A stretch of DNA of 64,000 nucleotides, from contig NZ_CP038493.1 of NCBI RefSeq assembly GCF_004752005.1, positions 806,001-870,000 on the forward strand, in the 5' to 3' direction. The notes beneath the pieces are model-generated. The model was not told where the DNA came from and made no database searches. It saw nothing but the letters and a program-made list of their open reading frames with translations. How positions within the stretch are numbered: the stretch's first letter is position 1; every line of letters begins with the position of its first letter. Shown here piece by piece: positions 27,212-38,660 of the stretch. This stretch comes from Thalassotalea sp. HSM 43. Its GTDB lineage: Bacteria; Pseudomonadota; Gammaproteobacteria; Enterobacterales; Alteromonadaceae. The position numbers and the translations under genes are program-made.

Positions 27212-28171
27212 TTAGAACTTGTATTCAATACCCGTTGACAAATATGTGCTGTCATCTTCGCCAGTCACATCTTCGTCGTTATCAATAGAGGTTGCCCAAG
27301 CAAATAATTTAGCGTTTTTCGCTAAGGCATAATCAACACCGATTGAGTAAGACATGAACTCTGCATCATCACCAAAGTCTTCTTCAGCGGTTTGCACTTG
27401 ACCTTTTAAGGTGAAGTCATTGATTTTGTATGCTGCGCTTACCATAAAGCCTGTAGTTTCATCACCTGACTCTACTTCTTCTTGGCTGTGTGCAATCAGA
27501 CCAAGTTTGATACCAGCAATTTTAGTCTGTACGCTAGCACGCATATTGTCATAGCCTTCAACTTCGCTATCGAAAGCGACAGATGCAAACCAGTCTGATT
27601 TTTTAAGCTTGGCATCACCGTACATCAACGCCGCAGAAAAACCAGCATCACCTTCGTTTTTGGCTTTCTGGTCTTTATCACCTTCAGCTACATAGGTAAA
27701 ACCGGCATAAAAATCGCCAAACTTAGGAGAGATGTAACTTACCGTTTCACCCATACGGTTTTCACCTTTCCAAAGGTGTTTGATGTCACCTTCGTAATCG
27801 CTGAACAGGTCAATTTTACCTTGAGATTGTTTGACCATGGTGTCGTTACGACCAACAAGTACAGTACCTAAGTTACCTTTAAGACCTACGTATTGGCTAC
27901 GAGCTTTGATGTTGTCAGCTTCATCATCAGCCATTTCAAGCTGAGCTTCCGCTTTATAAACTACAGACAAACCATCGTTTACTTTAAGTTCACCGTTAAC
28001 GCCGATACGTGATGCGTTTGATTTAACTTCCGTTTCAGACTCACCACCTTCATCAGAGCTTTGAAGACCAACGTTAGCTTTACCGTAGAAGCTGATTTCT
28101 TCAGCAGCAAAAGCAGGTGCACTCATAGCAGCCATTAGTGATAGCGCGATAGTTGTTTTAGTTAAGTTCAT
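27212..28171 (-). CDS. Gram-negative porin, probably phosphate-starvation induced
   Basis: A 319-residue outer-membrane porin of the OmpC/PhoE-like general family. The signal peptide MNLTKTTIALSLMAAMSAPAFA is followed by EEISFYGKANVGLQ, the usual first strand, and the chain ends in YKF, as outer-membrane barrels do. The ATG at 28171 is chosen because AGGG lies eight bases upstream and the signal peptide begins there; the frame is open 9 codons further. A PHO box pointing at this gene lies 130 bases upstream, and pstS is divergent, so the porin is likely a PhoE-like channel made when phosphate is short. Ion selectivity cannot be read from the sequence. Confidence 0.88.
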   Translation of the reverse strand: MNLTKTTIALSLMAAMSAPAFAAEEISFYGKANVGLQSSDEGGESETEVKSNASRIGVNGELKVNDGLSVVYKAEAQLEMADDEADNIKARSQYVGLKGNLGTVLVGRNDTMVKQSQGKIDLFSDYEGDIKHLWKGENRMGETVSYISPKFGDFYAGFTYVAEGDKDQKAKNEGDAGFSAALMYGDAKLKKSDWFASVAFDSEVEGYDNMRASVQTKIAGIKLGLIAHSQEEVESGDETTGFMVSAAYKINDFTLKGQVQTAEEDFGDDAEFMSYSIGVDYALAKNAKLFAWATSIDNDEDVTGEDDSTYLSTGIEYKF

Positions 28172-28249
28172 TATGTTTACCCTATTAAACAAAAACAAAA
28201 AATTGTTATTACTGGTTACCAGTGATATTTGCGGCTAGTTTGCCACGGC

Positions 28250-28281
28250 AATATTACACTTTTGTGACAATGTGTAATATT
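28250..28281. promoter_or_regulatory. Inverted repeat upstream of the porin
   Basis: The arms AATATTACAC (28250-28259) and GTGTAATATT (28272-28281) are perfectly complementary across 12 bases. It lies about 80-110 bases before the porin ATG and has no T-tract. It may be an operator or may form a hairpin in the porin leader. Confidence 0.45.
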
Positions 28282-28300
28282 TTTGAAATTTTCATTAACC

Positions 28301-28322
28301 TTTAATGACGTGTTAATGACAG
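28301..28322 (-). promoter_or_regulatory. PHO box facing the porin gene
   Basis: On the minus strand the half-sites CTGTCAT and ACGTCAT are 11 bp apart, each followed by an AT-rich spacer (TAAC, TAAA). The site matches about 14 of 18 consensus positions and is oriented towards the porin. Confidence 0.75.
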
Positions 28323-28512
28323 GTTAAATCGAACTGTAACAAATGTGACACAATGTACAACCCTGTAACCACATGTAATCCAAGCGATTATTCTTACTTT
28401 ATGTAAACTTGTAAAGCCTTTAAAAACCGGTACCAGAACACCTAAATAGGGAAATATGAGTTGTATTTTACCGGCCTAAATGAGTAGGGTTTATATGAAC
28501 GATTTATGAAAG

Positions 28513-28545
28513 TTGACATATATACGTCAAAAAAACGTCATAAAG
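28513..28545 (+). promoter_or_regulatory. Triple PHO half-site array upstream of pstS
   Basis: Three direct repeats with exact 11-bp period: TTGACATATAT, ACGTCAAAAAA, ACGTCATAAAG. Each resembles the PHO half-site CTGTCATAAAA. The last ends 110 bases before the pstS ATG, and the orientation is towards pstS. Confidence 0.75.
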
Positions 28546-28655
28546 GTAAAAAATAAAAAAATTCAAAGTTGTAATAAAAATGTCACATTGACAATTTAAT
28601 ATCTGCACCATCAAAAAGATTTTGACTTAATACTTTTACTCTTTGGAGAATAACT

Positions 28656-29627
28656 ATGAAACTTAAAAGTTTACTAACCGGTGTTGGTTTAGCTGTAGCA
28701 ACTTTAGCAAGTTCAAATGCGCTAGCTCTTGACAAAAACTTGCCAGAGTACAAAAAAACCAGTGGTATTTCAGGTAACCTATCTTCTGTAGGTTCAGATA
28801 CTCTTGCCAACATGATGACGTTTTGGGCTGAAGAGTTTAAGCGCACTTACCCAAGTGTAAACATTCAAATTCAAGCGGCCGGTTCTTCTACTGCGCCACC
28901 AGCGCTTACTGAAGCCACTTCAAACATGGGCCCTATGAGCCGCAAAATGAAGTCGAAAGAAATTCAGTCTTTTGAAAAGAAATTTGGTTACAAGCCAACA
29001 GCGGTTCGTGTTGCTATCGATGCGCTAGCGGTATTCGTTCATAAAGATAACCCAATTGAAGGCCTAAGCATCCAGCAAGTTGATGCGATTTTCTCTTCAA
29101 ACCGCAAATGTAAAGGCTCTGAAGATGCTGACCGTTGGGGTAAATTAGGTCTTGACGGTGAATGGACAGCTAAAGACATCCAACTTTACGGTCGTAACTC
29201 AGTATCAGGTACTTACGGTTACTTTAAGAAAAAAGCGTTGTGTAAAGGTGACTTCAAAAACACCGTAAACGAGCAACCTGGTTCTGCGTCTGTTGTACAA
29301 TCTGTTTCAGCGTCCCTTAACGGTATCGGTTACTCAGGTATTGGTTACAAAACGTCAGGTGTTCGTGCTTTACCACTAAGCAAGAAAGGCACTAACTATG
29401 TTGAAGCAAACATGGATAATGCAGTATCTGGTGAGTACCCACTATCACGTTACTTATACGTTTACGTGAACAAGCACCCAAACAAACCACTTGCTCCGAA
29501 AGAAGCAGAGTTCTTGAAGATGGTTCTATCAAAGCAAGGTCAAAAAATTGTTGAGAAAGATGGTTACATTCCACTTCCAGCAGACGTTGTAGAAAAAGAA
29601 TTCAAAAAATTAGGTTTGTCGCTTTAA
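28656..29627 (+). CDS. pstS: Phosphate-binding protein PstS
   Basis: A 323-residue periplasmic substrate-binding protein. The signal peptide ends SSNALA. The mature part has [17 protein letters not shown] and [24 protein letters not shown], the phosphate-binding loops, and [13 protein letters not shown]. It delivers phosphate to the PstCAB transporter. The pstCAB-phoU genes are not next to it: the gene is followed directly by a strong terminator and an unrelated gene on the other strand. GGAG precedes the ATG. A PHO half-site array lies upstream. Confidence 0.93.
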   Translation: MKLKSLLTGVGLAVATLASSNALALDKNLPEYKKTSGISGNLSSVGSDTLANMMTFWAEEFKRTYPSVNIQIQAAGSSTAPPALTEATSNMGPMSRKMKSKEIQSFEKKFGYKPTAVRVAIDALAVFVHKDNPIEGLSIQQVDAIFSSNRKCKGSEDADRWGKLGLDGEWTAKDIQLYGRNSVSGTYGYFKKKALCKGDFKNTVNEQPGSASVVQSVSASLNGIGYSGIGYKTSGVRALPLSKKGTNYVEANMDNAVSGEYPLSRYLYVYVNKHPNKPLAPKEAEFLKMVLSKQGQKIVEKDGYIPLPADVVEKEFKKLGLSL

Positions 29628-29648
29628 TTAGCGCAAACGATTATCGAT

Positions 29649-29677
29649 AAAAATGGCCCTTAAGGGCCATTTTTTTA
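29649..29677 (+). terminator. Rho-independent terminator of pstS
   Basis: AAAAATGGCCC and GGGCCATTTTT form an 11-bp stem with a TTAA loop and a T-tract, 21 bases after the pstS stop codon. Confidence 0.93.
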
Positions 29678-29716
29678 TCTGATTCTCAACCTATCAAGCG
29701 CAAATAAACACTGCCG

Positions 29717-30214
29717 CTAGATATTCAAATCAACAATTAAATCATCTTCGATACCTTCAAGCGCATCGACAAGTTGTTCTATTTGCTGGTCCGTTGTCAC
29801 CGCAACAATGGCTGATGCTTTAAATATTGGCTGACCAAAATGAGGTGCATTGCCCTGGCTACTTACCAATTTAACCAAATTACCTTTGGCTTTATGTATC
29901 ACCGCAGAAATATCACCAATAATACCAGGACGATCATTGGCAGTTATATCAATAGAGATGGTTCTGTCATCGTAATTACTAGGTTTGCTTAGCTGAATGT
30001 TCATATCCAACATATCAAAGCCTTGTAGGTCATTTACCAGAGCCTCGGCATTTTGTTCGGCAACCATGACTTCCAGAATGCCAGCAAAAAAACCAGATAA
30101 ATGACGCATGCTACTGGTTTGCCAGTTACCGCCATGATGTTTCACAATCGCTGCTAACTTCTCAACTAAGCCAGGACGATCCTCACCCAAAAATGAAATT
30201 ACTACATGTCTCAT
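29717..30214 (-). CDS. ACT-domain protein, GcvR-like
   Basis: A 165-residue protein with two ACT domains: MRHVVISFLGEDRPGLVEKL at the start and ISIDITANDRPGIIGDISAVI from about residue 92. This is the layout of GcvR, the accessory repressor that binds glycine and blocks GcvA in the glycine cleavage system. No gcv genes are in the window, so the target is inferred. The ATG at 30214 is preferred to the upstream one at 30259 because GGGAAG lies seven bases before it and the ACT fold begins there. Confidence 0.85.
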   Translation of the reverse strand: MRHVVISFLGEDRPGLVEKLAAIVKHHGGNWQTSSMRHLSGFFAGILEVMVAEQNAEALVNDLQGFDMLDMNIQLSKPSNYDDRTISIDITANDRPGIIGDISAVIHKAKGNLVKLVSSQGNAPHFGQPIFKASAIVAVTTDQQIEQLVDALEGIEDDLIVDLNI

Positions 30215-30432
30215 AATTCTTCCCTCGTCTGTACAATTGCAAAAGTGCCGCCTGTTCAATTAATTAATAACAGAGGAATTGTGGCAAGTCCAATGTTCGC
30301 TGCCACGGACAACCAACGAAATGACAATCATTTTGCGCAACAAGTTGCTTATTCGGTCAATAATTTTTATTCTTCTAAACACTATAGTGCGTCATGCACT
30401 CACAAATAATTAAAATACTACTGGGGAAAACT

Positions 30433-32079
30433 ATGAAGTTGGCAAAAATTGCAGCAGCAATCGCAGTCACAACCTGTCTTTTCGCATGTAATAACAAAGA
30501 TGCTGAGCATCAAACCCATGAGTTATTACCGCAAGCCGAATCTCGTTTAAATATTTATCAAGAAGTCACCTTATCCGCCGATTTATCGCACTTAAGCGAC
30601 AACCAACGAACCATGCTGTCGATTCTAATAGACGCATCGAAAATAATGGATGAGCTATTTTGGCAGCAAGCGTTTGGTGACAATAAAGCCGCGTTTTTAG
30701 CCAGTATCAAAGATCCGGCAACCAAGCGTTTTGTTGAAATTAACTATGGCCCTTGGGATCGATTGCAAGGTGACAAGCCATTCTTAAGTAATATTGATGT
30801 CAAACCTATGGGCGCGCAATTCTACCCTGCCGATATGAGCAAAGATGAATTCGACGCAGCGGACTTTGCAGGTAAAGAATCGCTCTATTCGGTTGTACGT
30901 CGTAATCAAAAAGGTCAATTATACTCATTGCCATACTCAGAAGCCTACGCCGAACAATTAGAGCGTGCGGCAGCATTGCTGAAAAAAGCCGCCACATATG
31001 CCGAAGATACCGAGTTTGCCAACTACCTTAATATGCGTGCCGAAGCGTTTCTAAATGATAATTATCAGCCATCCGATTTTGCTTGGATGGATATGAAAAA
31101 CAACCCGATAGATGTGGTCATCGGCCCTATCGAAACCTATGAAGACTTACTGTACGGTTATCGTGCTGGGTTTGAATCCTATGTTCTGGTCAAAGACTTA
31201 AGCTGGAGCGAACGATTAGCCAAATACGCTGAGCACCTACCAAGTTTGCAAAAAGGGTTACCGGTAAGTAAAAAATACAAAGCTGAAACACCAGGTGCGG
31301 ATGCCGATCTTAATGCCTACGATGTCATTTATTATGCTGGTCACTCCAACGCTGGCTCTAAAACCATCGCCATCAACCTACCGAACGATGAGCAGGTACA
31401 ATTGCAAAAAGGCACGCGACGCTTGCAGCTTAAAAACGCAATGCGCGCTAAATTCGACACCATTATGCTGCCAATTGCCGACACCTTAGTCAGCGAAGAA
31501 GACCGCAAACATGTCACTTTCACCGCATTTTTTGCCAATACCATGTTCCATGAAGTTGCCCACGGCTTAGGCATCAAAAATACCATCAATAAAAAAGGTA
31601 CCGTTCGTAGCGCCTTAAAAGAGCACGCATCTGCATTAGAAGAAGGTAAAGCGGATATTCTTGGCTTGTATATGGTGCGTCAACTGCTTAAGAAGAAGGT
31701 CATCACTGAAGGTGAATTAAAAGACTACTACACCACCTTTATGGCCGGCATATTCCGCTCTGTGCGCTTTGGTGCTTCTAGCGCCCACGGCAAGGCCAAC
31801 ATGGTGCGTTTTAACTATTTTGCCGACCAAGGTGCTTTCACCAAAGACGAGCAAGGTTTTTATCGTGTCGACATGGACAAAATGAGCAAAGCCATCGACT
31901 CCTTATCCAAGTTGATCTTAACCTTGCAAGGTGATGGTGATTATCAAGGCGTCGCTACCATGGTTAAAGAAATGGGCATAATACGAGACGATCTAGCCGC
32001 CGATTTGGCAAAGTTAGAAGCGGCCAACATTCCCGTAGATATCGTCTTTAAACAAGGTAAGCGTGTGCTAGATTTGTAA
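30433..32079 (+). CDS. M49-like (dipeptidyl peptidase III-related) zinc peptidase, lipoprotein
   Basis: A 548-residue protein. The leader ends in LFAC, a lipobox, with Cys 19 as the lipidation site. The catalytic region has HEVAHGLG (H373, E374, H377) and downstream EEGKAD (E403, E404), which corresponds to the zinc-ligand EExxAD motif of M49 dipeptidyl peptidases. Classical M49 enzymes carry HExxGH with one extra residue; here the spacing is the compact HExxH. Related bacterial proteins are usually called DPP III-family or Zn-dependent hydrolases. The ATG at 30433 is selected by GGGGAAAA just upstream; the frame is open 13 codons further. A strong terminator follows. Confidence 0.82.
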   Translation: MKLAKIAAAIAVTTCLFACNNKDAEHQTHELLPQAESRLNIYQEVTLSADLSHLSDNQRTMLSILIDASKIMDELFWQQAFGDNKAAFLASIKDPATKRFVEINYGPWDRLQGDKPFLSNIDVKPMGAQFYPADMSKDEFDAADFAGKESLYSVVRRNQKGQLYSLPYSEAYAEQLERAAALLKKAATYAEDTEFANYLNMRAEAFLNDNYQPSDFAWMDMKNNPIDVVIGPIETYEDLLYGYRAGFESYVLVKDLSWSERLAKYAEHLPSLQKGLPVSKKYKAETPGADADLNAYDVIYYAGHSNAGSKTIAINLPNDEQVQLQKGTRRLQLKNAMRAKFDTIMLPIADTLVSEEDRKHVTFTAFFANTMFHEVAHGLGIKNTINKKGTVRSALKEHASALEEGKADILGLYMVRQLLKKKVITEGELKDYYTTFMAGIFRSVRFGASSAHGKANMVRFNYFADQGAFTKDEQGFYRVDMDKMSKAIDSLSKLILTLQGDGDYQGVATMVKEMGIIRDDLAADLAKLEAANIPVDIVFKQGKRVLDL

Positions 32080-32098
32080 TCTACATTTAAGCCTCATT

Positions 32099-32133
32099 AA
32101 AAAAGCCATCCCCTAAAAGAGATGGCTTTTTTG
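32099..32133 (+). terminator. Rho-independent terminator of the M49-like gene
   Basis: AAAAAAGCCATC pairs with GATGGCTTTTTT across a 10-base loop, 20 bases after the stop codon. Confidence 0.9.
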
Positions 32134-32164
32134 TTGCTTTCAATGTGCCTATCAGTCGATATGG

Positions 32165-33418
<1,254 letters not shown>

Positions 33419-33558
33419 AACTTCTCCAAGTCATTCGTTATTGTTATTAAGGTTATTTGTCAGTGTAGTACAAATCCCTTGTTTTACTTACCAGGCAGGC
33501 TGTTGAGCTATCGGTGCTTTCTCTTGGAACATCAGCTTAAATGACATTGTAAAAGGCA

Positions 33559-33597
33559 TAAAAAAAGCCCGCTACAAATCATTTGTAGCGGGCTTTC
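33559..33597 (-). terminator. Rho-independent terminator of thiI
   Basis: AAAGCCCGCTACAAAT and ATTTGTAGCGGGCTTT form a 16-bp perfect stem with a one-base centre; a T-tract follows on the minus strand. Confidence 0.9.
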
Positions 33598-33616
33598 TGT
33601 AAACTCTTTAATGCGT

Positions 33617-35080
33617 TTATGGACGATATACTTTTACGTTCATAAAGCCATTGTCATGCAAATACAATGCTTGTAGCTTGCTCATCACGCCACGGTCACA
33701 ATACAACAAGTACGTCTTGTCTTGCGGTAAATCGCCAAATTGAGTTGCCAAGCGATAAAACGGGATGTGCTCTACTTCAACATCATCCAGTTCAAGTGGG
33801 TTGGCATCTTCTTCTTCTGGGCTACGAATATCGAGGATAACGTGCTCACTGCCCGCGCTTTCCACCATTTCAACTTCTTTAATGGTTTGCACTTCGTCTT
33901 CGGTTTCTTTGCCGATGTCGCGAATATCCATCACACGAGCTTGCTCAACCATCTGATCAATCAAGCTCATGTCAAAATTGGCTTCTTCTGCTTCAATCTT
34001 AGACAGCACCGCTTTTACCGTTGGTTTTTGCGATATAACACCACAATATTCCGGCATCACTTTAGCAAAATCTTCGGTACCGATTTGACGAGCAATATCA
34101 ATAATATCTTGTTTATCATACACCGTTAGTGGACGTAAAATCAGCTTTTCGGTAACTCGGTCTATAACCCCTAAGTTCGTCAACGTTTGACTCGATACTT
34201 GGCCAAGCGCTTCACCGGTAACGAGCGCCTCAACGCCCATTTTGTCAGCAACTTTGGTCGCTGCACGCATCATCATGCGTTTTAGCACAACGCCCATTTG
34301 GCCGTTTTCGATTTTTTCCAGAATTTCGGCAACGATAGGTTCAAAATCAACGGCGATAAATTTCACCTTGTGAGATGCACCGTATTTATTCCACAGATAA
34401 TAACTGACCTGTTTAACGCCAAGTTCATGGGCAGAACCACCAAGATTAAAGAAACAAAAATGTGTTCGCGCGCCTTTTTTGATCAGTTGATAACTGGCAA
34501 CGCCAGAATCAAAACCGCCAGACATTAATGACAACACATCTTCTTGGGTAGGAATCGGAAAGCCACCTAGTGCTTGATGACGTTCACTGACAATAAATAG
34601 TCTGTCTCTATTTATTTCAAGACGAATAGTGACATCAGGTTTTTTCAGTTTCACCCGCGCCGACTCGACGTTTTGGTTCAGACCACCACCAACGTATTGC
34701 TCAATTTGCAGCGACGAAAAATCATGTTCACCAGTACGCTTAGCACGCACACAAAAACTCTTATTTTCAATGGTTTTGGCATGCACTGCTAAGGTTTTTT
34801 CAAAAATGTCTTGTACCGAGTCGAAGTCGTATTCGATAACTTCTAAAAAATGCGTAATACCAGGCACACATTTTAAAGTTTCAATGATCTTAATACGATT
34901 GTCTTCACTGGTATCCTTGCTGGTAACCTCAATATTGTCCCAATTCATTTTGGTACGGACTTGCTCGTCAACGCGGCGTAGTACGTTTTTAATATTCGAT
35001 TCAAGGATTTTCGTGAAACGCTTGCGCACTGGGCGCGACTTTATGGTAATTTCAGGTTGTAATTTTACGATAAACTTCAT
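33617..35080 (-). CDS. thiI: tRNA 4-thiouridine sulfurtransferase ThiI with rhodanese domain
   Basis: A 487-residue enzyme. The order is ferredoxin-like and THUMP domains (about 1-165), a PP-loop ATPase ([11 protein letters not shown] near 185), and a C-terminal rhodanese domain with the active-site YCDRGVMS near 457. ThiI adenylates and thiolates uridine 8 of tRNA and also supplies sulfur for the thiazole of thiamine. The ATG at 35080 ([15 protein letters not shown]) is used because this is the family start; the frame is open 11 codons further but without a ribosome binding site. It is divergent from xseB. Confidence 0.96.
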   Translation of the reverse strand: MKFIVKLQPEITIKSRPVRKRFTKILESNIKNVLRRVDEQVRTKMNWDNIEVTSKDTSEDNRIKIIETLKCVPGITHFLEVIEYDFDSVQDIFEKTLAVHAKTIENKSFCVRAKRTGEHDFSSLQIEQYVGGGLNQNVESARVKLKKPDVTIRLEINRDRLFIVSERHQALGGFPIPTQEDVLSLMSGGFDSGVASYQLIKKGARTHFCFFNLGGSAHELGVKQVSYYLWNKYGASHKVKFIAVDFEPIVAEILEKIENGQMGVVLKRMMMRAATKVADKMGVEALVTGEALGQVSSQTLTNLGVIDRVTEKLILRPLTVYDKQDIIDIARQIGTEDFAKVMPEYCGVISQKPTVKAVLSKIEAEEANFDMSLIDQMVEQARVMDIRDIGKETEDEVQTIKEVEMVESAGSEHVILDIRSPEEEDANPLELDDVEVEHIPFYRLATQFGDLPQDKTYLLYCDRGVMSKLQALYLHDNGFMNVKVYRP

Positions 35081-35247
35081 TATCAAAACCGGGCGACTAA
35101 AAAACTGGCGCATTATACACTATGGCGTACAAGATGTGCTAATGCATCTATGTATTTAAAGTCTATACCATTTATGGCAAATACAGGTTAAAATGGCCGA
35201 TTAATAATGAACTCGCTCGAGTATTACTCGACATGACAAGGGTATGC

Positions 35248-35496
35248 ATGGTGAAAAAGCCTGAAAATCAAAGCTTTGAAGAGTCTATCAACGAACTTGA
35301 ACAAATCGTAACCAGCCTAGAGCAAGGCGATTTGTCACTCGAAGATTCGATGAAACTGTTTGAACGCGGTCTGGCTTTAAGTCAGGCAAGCCAACAAAAG
35401 CTTGATGGTGCCGAACAAAAAATCCAAATTTTGTTGGACAAAAATGGCGACCAAACCCTTGCCAACTTCACTCAAGATGACAATAGCGAACTTTAA
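35248..35496 (+). CDS. xseB: Exodeoxyribonuclease VII small subunit
   Basis: An 82-residue protein with the family core FEESINELEQIVTSLEQGDLSLEDSMKLFERG. XseB binds XseA to form the single-strand exonuclease VII. The ATG at 35248 is preferred over the in-frame ATG at 35233: AAGGG lies five bases before it and the length then matches E. coli XseB. Its stop codon overlaps the ispA start by one base (TAATG), so translation is coupled. Confidence 0.95.
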   Translation: MVKKPENQSFEESINELEQIVTSLEQGDLSLEDSMKLFERGLALSQASQQKLDGAEQKIQILLDKNGDQTLANFTQDDNSEL

Positions 35497-36383
35497 TGCA
35501 ACTGGAAAACCTTGCACATTATCAGCAGCGCATTGATGCCTATCTGCAGCTGCAATTAGATAACCTTGAGATTAACGATCAACGTCTATTTGATGCCATG
35601 CAATATGGTTTATTGATTGGTGGAAAACGCATGCGCCCATATTTGGCTTATGTCACCGCCAATATGTTGCACTTGGATTTAGATGACATCGACCCTATTG
35701 CCGCGGCACTTGAATGCATTCACGCTTATTCATTAATTCACGATGATCTGCCTGCCATGGACGATGACGATTTACGTCGTGGTCAAGCGACGTGTCACAT
35801 TAAATTTGACGAAGCGACGGCGATTTTAGCGGGTGATGCTTTGCAATCATTGGCGTTTGATATTCTTGCCAATCACAGCTTTAGCAGTATCAGTGCACAA
35901 ACCCATGTGAATTTGATGCAGCAGTTATCCCATGCCACTGGCTATCAAGGGATGTGCGGTGGTCAGGCTATGGATTTAGCCGCGACCGGTGAGCAAGTAT
36001 CGTTATCGCATTTGCAAACCATCCATAAATTAAAAACCGGCGCTTTACTTAAAGCGTCTATATTGATGCCGGCAAGTTGTCGCGAAGATTTACCCGAGCA
36101 AACCTTTGCTGGTTTGCAGCAATTTGCTGAACAAATCGGCCTTGCATATCAAGTCCATGATGACATCATCGACATCACCAGTAGCGAAGAAACCCTGGGA
36201 AAGCCTGCCGGATCTGATCTTGAAGCGAACAAATCTACGTATCCTTCTTTACTAGGACTCGATGGCGCCTTGAAAAAAGAGCAGCAATTATTTGAGCAAG
36301 CACTCACTGCGCTCACGGCATTGCCTTACAACACCCGAAACTTGGCTGATTTTTCCACGTTTATCATTAAACGTGCTCATTAA
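35496..36383 (+). CDS. ispA: (2E,6E)-farnesyl diphosphate synthase
   Basis: A 295-residue polyprenyl synthase with both aspartate-rich motifs: [14 protein letters not shown] (first, near 87-100) and DDIID (second, near 224). It condenses IPP with DMAPP and GPP to form FPP for quinones and cell-wall lipid carriers. It sits between xseB and dxs, the usual order in gammaproteobacteria. Confidence 0.97.
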   Translation: MQLENLAHYQQRIDAYLQLQLDNLEINDQRLFDAMQYGLLIGGKRMRPYLAYVTANMLHLDLDDIDPIAAALECIHAYSLIHDDLPAMDDDDLRRGQATCHIKFDEATAILAGDALQSLAFDILANHSFSSISAQTHVNLMQQLSHATGYQGMCGGQAMDLAATGEQVSLSHLQTIHKLKTGALLKASILMPASCREDLPEQTFAGLQQFAEQIGLAYQVHDDIIDITSSEETLGKPAGSDLEANKSTYPSLLGLDGALKKEQQLFEQALTALTALPYNTRNLADFSTFIIKRAH

Positions 36384-36397
36384 TTATATTGATTACT

Positions 36398-38269
36398 ATG
36401 ACTATAGAATTGTCTGACTACCCATTATTGGCAACCATTGACGAACCAAGTCAACTGAGAGATTACCCTCAGGAGAAACTTAAGCAGATCAGTGATGAAT
36501 TGCGTAGCTACTTACTAAACTCTGTTAGTAAGAGCAGTGGTCACTTTGCTTCGGGCCTCGGTGCGATAGAGTTAACCGTCGCCCTGCATTATGTTTACGA
36601 AACACCGTTTGATAACGTTGTTTGGGATGTGGGTCATCAAGCCTACCCTCATAAAATCCTAACCGGTCGTCGCGATCAATTGCATACCATTCGTCAAAAA
36701 GATGGTTTACACCCGTTTCCGTGGCGTGAAGAAAGCGATTACGATGTGTTAAGCGTCGGTCATTCGAGTACTTCAATATCCGCCGCCCTTGGTATGACGG
36801 TTGCCGCGGAAAAAGAAGGTAAAGGTCGTCAAACCGTTGCCGTGATCGGTGATGGCGCAATGACCGCAGGTATGGCTTTTGAAGCATTAAACCACGGTGG
36901 CGATATCCACAAAGATATGTTGATTGTGCTAAACGACAACGAGATGAGTATCTCTGAAAACGTTGGTGCATTAAACAACCATTTGGCGAAATTATTGTCC
37001 GGCAGTTTGTATACCGGTTTACGCGAAAGCTCAAAACGAATTCTTAATTCCATTCCGCCAATCAAAGAATTGGCATCACGAGCCGAAGAGCACCTCAAAG
37101 GTATGGTGGTGCCATCAACGTTTTTCGAAGAGTTAGGTTTTAACTACATTGGCCCGATTGACGGTCATGATGTTGACGGTTTGGTTGACACCATACGCAA
37201 TATGAAAAGCCTTAAAGGTCCACAGATTTTGCATGTGGTCACCAAAAAAGGTAAAGGTTACGAGCAAGCTGAGCAAGACCCGATCAAATACCACGCCGTA
37301 CCTAAGTTTGATCCTGCCAGTCAGTCTCTGCCAAAGAGTCCACCAAGTCTGCCAACCTATTCAAAAATATTTGGTGACTGGTTATGTGACATGGCCGAAC
37401 AAGACGACAAATTAGTCGCCATTACCCCGGCGATGCGTGAAGGCTCTGGCATGGTGGAATTCAGTCAGCGTTTTCCAGACAAATACTTTGACGTTGCCAT
37501 AGCTGAACAGCATGCAGTGACATTTGGTGCAGGTTTGGCAATAGGTGGCAACAACGCCATTGTTGCCATTTACTCAAGCTTCTTACAACGTGCCTATGAT
37601 CAATTGATCCACGATGTCGCCATTCAAAACTTACCGGTTTTGTTTGCCATCGATCGCGCCGGTATTGTTGGCGCCGATGGTCCGACGCATCAAGGTGCAT
37701 ACGATTTAAGTTTTATGCGTTGTGTACCTAACATGGTGATCATGTGTCCGTCGGATGAAGCAGAATGTCGATTGATGTTGACCACAGGTCATAAGCACAG
37801 TGGTCCTGCCGCAGTTCGCTACCCTCGTGGTAACGCAGTCGGTGTCGAACTCCCAGATTTGCAGCAAGTGATTGAAATCGGTAAAGGCGTTATTCGTCGC
37901 CAAGGTGACAGATTAGCGATACTATCGTTTGGCACCATGTTGCAAGCGGGTCAGTATGCCGCCGATGAACTTAACGCCACGGTTGCCGATATGCGCTTCG
38001 TTAAGCCACTTGATACCGCCTTAATCGATCAATTAGTGGCAGAGCATGAATACATCATCACCATCGAAGACAATGCCATTGCCGGCGGCGCAGGTTCGGC
38101 GGTGAATGAATACCTAATAAGCAAAGGCTACACAAATAAAGTATTAAACATTGGTTTGCCTGATGAGTTTATCAAGCACGGTACACAACCCGAGATCCAT
38201 AAAGAGTTGTTGATTGATGGTGAAGGTATTTTGATGAAAGCCAAGGGCTTTATTAACGCCAGCAGTTAA
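36398..38269 (+). CDS. dxs: 1-deoxy-D-xylulose-5-phosphate synthase
   Basis: A 623-residue thiamine-diphosphate enzyme, first step of the MEP pathway (pyruvate + glyceraldehyde-3-phosphate to DXP). The ThDP motif [18 protein letters not shown] is present near 150, with [11 protein letters not shown] and the C-terminal transketolase domain ([14 protein letters not shown]). The ATG at 36398 is used; a TTG nine bases upstream is also possible. The gap to ispA is only 14 bases and lacks a clear Shine-Dalgarno, so translation may depend on coupling. Confidence 0.97.
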   Translation: MTIELSDYPLLATIDEPSQLRDYPQEKLKQISDELRSYLLNSVSKSSGHFASGLGAIELTVALHYVYETPFDNVVWDVGHQAYPHKILTGRRDQLHTIRQKDGLHPFPWREESDYDVLSVGHSSTSISAALGMTVAAEKEGKGRQTVAVIGDGAMTAGMAFEALNHGGDIHKDMLIVLNDNEMSISENVGALNNHLAKLLSGSLYTGLRESSKRILNSIPPIKELASRAEEHLKGMVVPSTFFEELGFNYIGPIDGHDVDGLVDTIRNMKSLKGPQILHVVTKKGKGYEQAEQDPIKYHAVPKFDPASQSLPKSPPSLPTYSKIFGDWLCDMAEQDDKLVAITPAMREGSGMVEFSQRFPDKYFDVAIAEQHAVTFGAGLAIGGNNAIVAIYSSFLQRAYDQLIHDVAIQNLPVLFAIDRAGIVGADGPTHQGAYDLSFMRCVPNMVIMCPSDEAECRLMLTTGHKHSGPAAVRYPRGNAVGVELPDLQQVIEIGKGVIRRQGDRLAILSFGTMLQAGQYAADELNATVADMRFVKPLDTALIDQLVAEHEYIITIEDNAIAGGAGSAVNEYLISKGYTNKVLNIGLPDEFIKHGTQPEIHKELLIDGEGILMKAKGFINASS

Positions 38270-38282
38270 TACTGCGATTATG

Positions 38283-38320
38283 AACAATAAAAAAGCCGCT
38301 TTCGCGGCTTTTTTATTGTT
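38283..38320. terminator. Bidirectional terminator after dxs
   Basis: AACAATAAAAAAGCCGC pairs with GCGGCTTTTTTATTGTT over a TTTC loop. The right arm overlaps the stop codon of the convergent gene, so both transcripts may end here. Confidence 0.9.
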
Positions 38321-38648
38321 CAAATTTTAGCTGGTAGACAAACGCTTTAACGATACGCCCCTGCTCGGTTAACACCTCGGTTTCAACACGCTTATAGCCC
38401 TCGCCTTCAAAGTCATCAAGCAAAGTCCAACTGCTCGGTAAATTATCAGAGATAAACAAATAGCCCGAGACGGGCTCGGCTTCTTTGTCTAAGACTATGC
38501 CAGGATAACCTAGCCAAGCACCCCAGCCTTGTTGATATAAATGACCTTTGACTTTTGCCTTTTCATAGCGGCCACCGATCGCTGTCAATATATGTTCATT
38601 AGACTGACCTGGGCACAGGCTACCATAGACAAATAGGTGTTTACTCAT
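38313..38648 (-). CDS. Gamma-glutamylcyclotransferase-family protein
   Basis: A 111-residue protein. It starts with the family substrate-binding loop LFVYGSLCPGQ and has the catalytic-type Glu in LDDFEGEGYKRV. The fold cleaves gamma-glutamyl amides with formation of 5-oxoproline, but many small YtfP-like members have untested substrates. It ends in the shared dxs terminator and lies 12 bases from the Sel1 gene on the same strand, so the two are probably co-transcribed. Confidence 0.88.
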   Translation of the reverse strand: MSKHLFVYGSLCPGQSNEHILTAIGGRYEKAKVKGHLYQQGWGAWLGYPGIVLDKEAEPVSGYLFISDNLPSSWTLLDDFEGEGYKRVETEVLTEQGRIVKAFVYQLKFEQ

Positions 38649-38660
38649 TCGTCAGGCTCG

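Larger units (their letters stand above)
28172..28655. other. 484-bp divergent regulatory region between porin and pstS
   Basis: The region has no credible gene. It holds a perfect 13-bp palindrome ACTGGTTACCAGT (28211-28223), a 10+12+10 inverted repeat (28250-28281), a minus-strand PHO box (28301-28322), a plus-strand triple PHO half-site array (28513-28545), and an AT-rich pstS leader with GGAG before the ATG at 28656. Confidence 0.8.
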
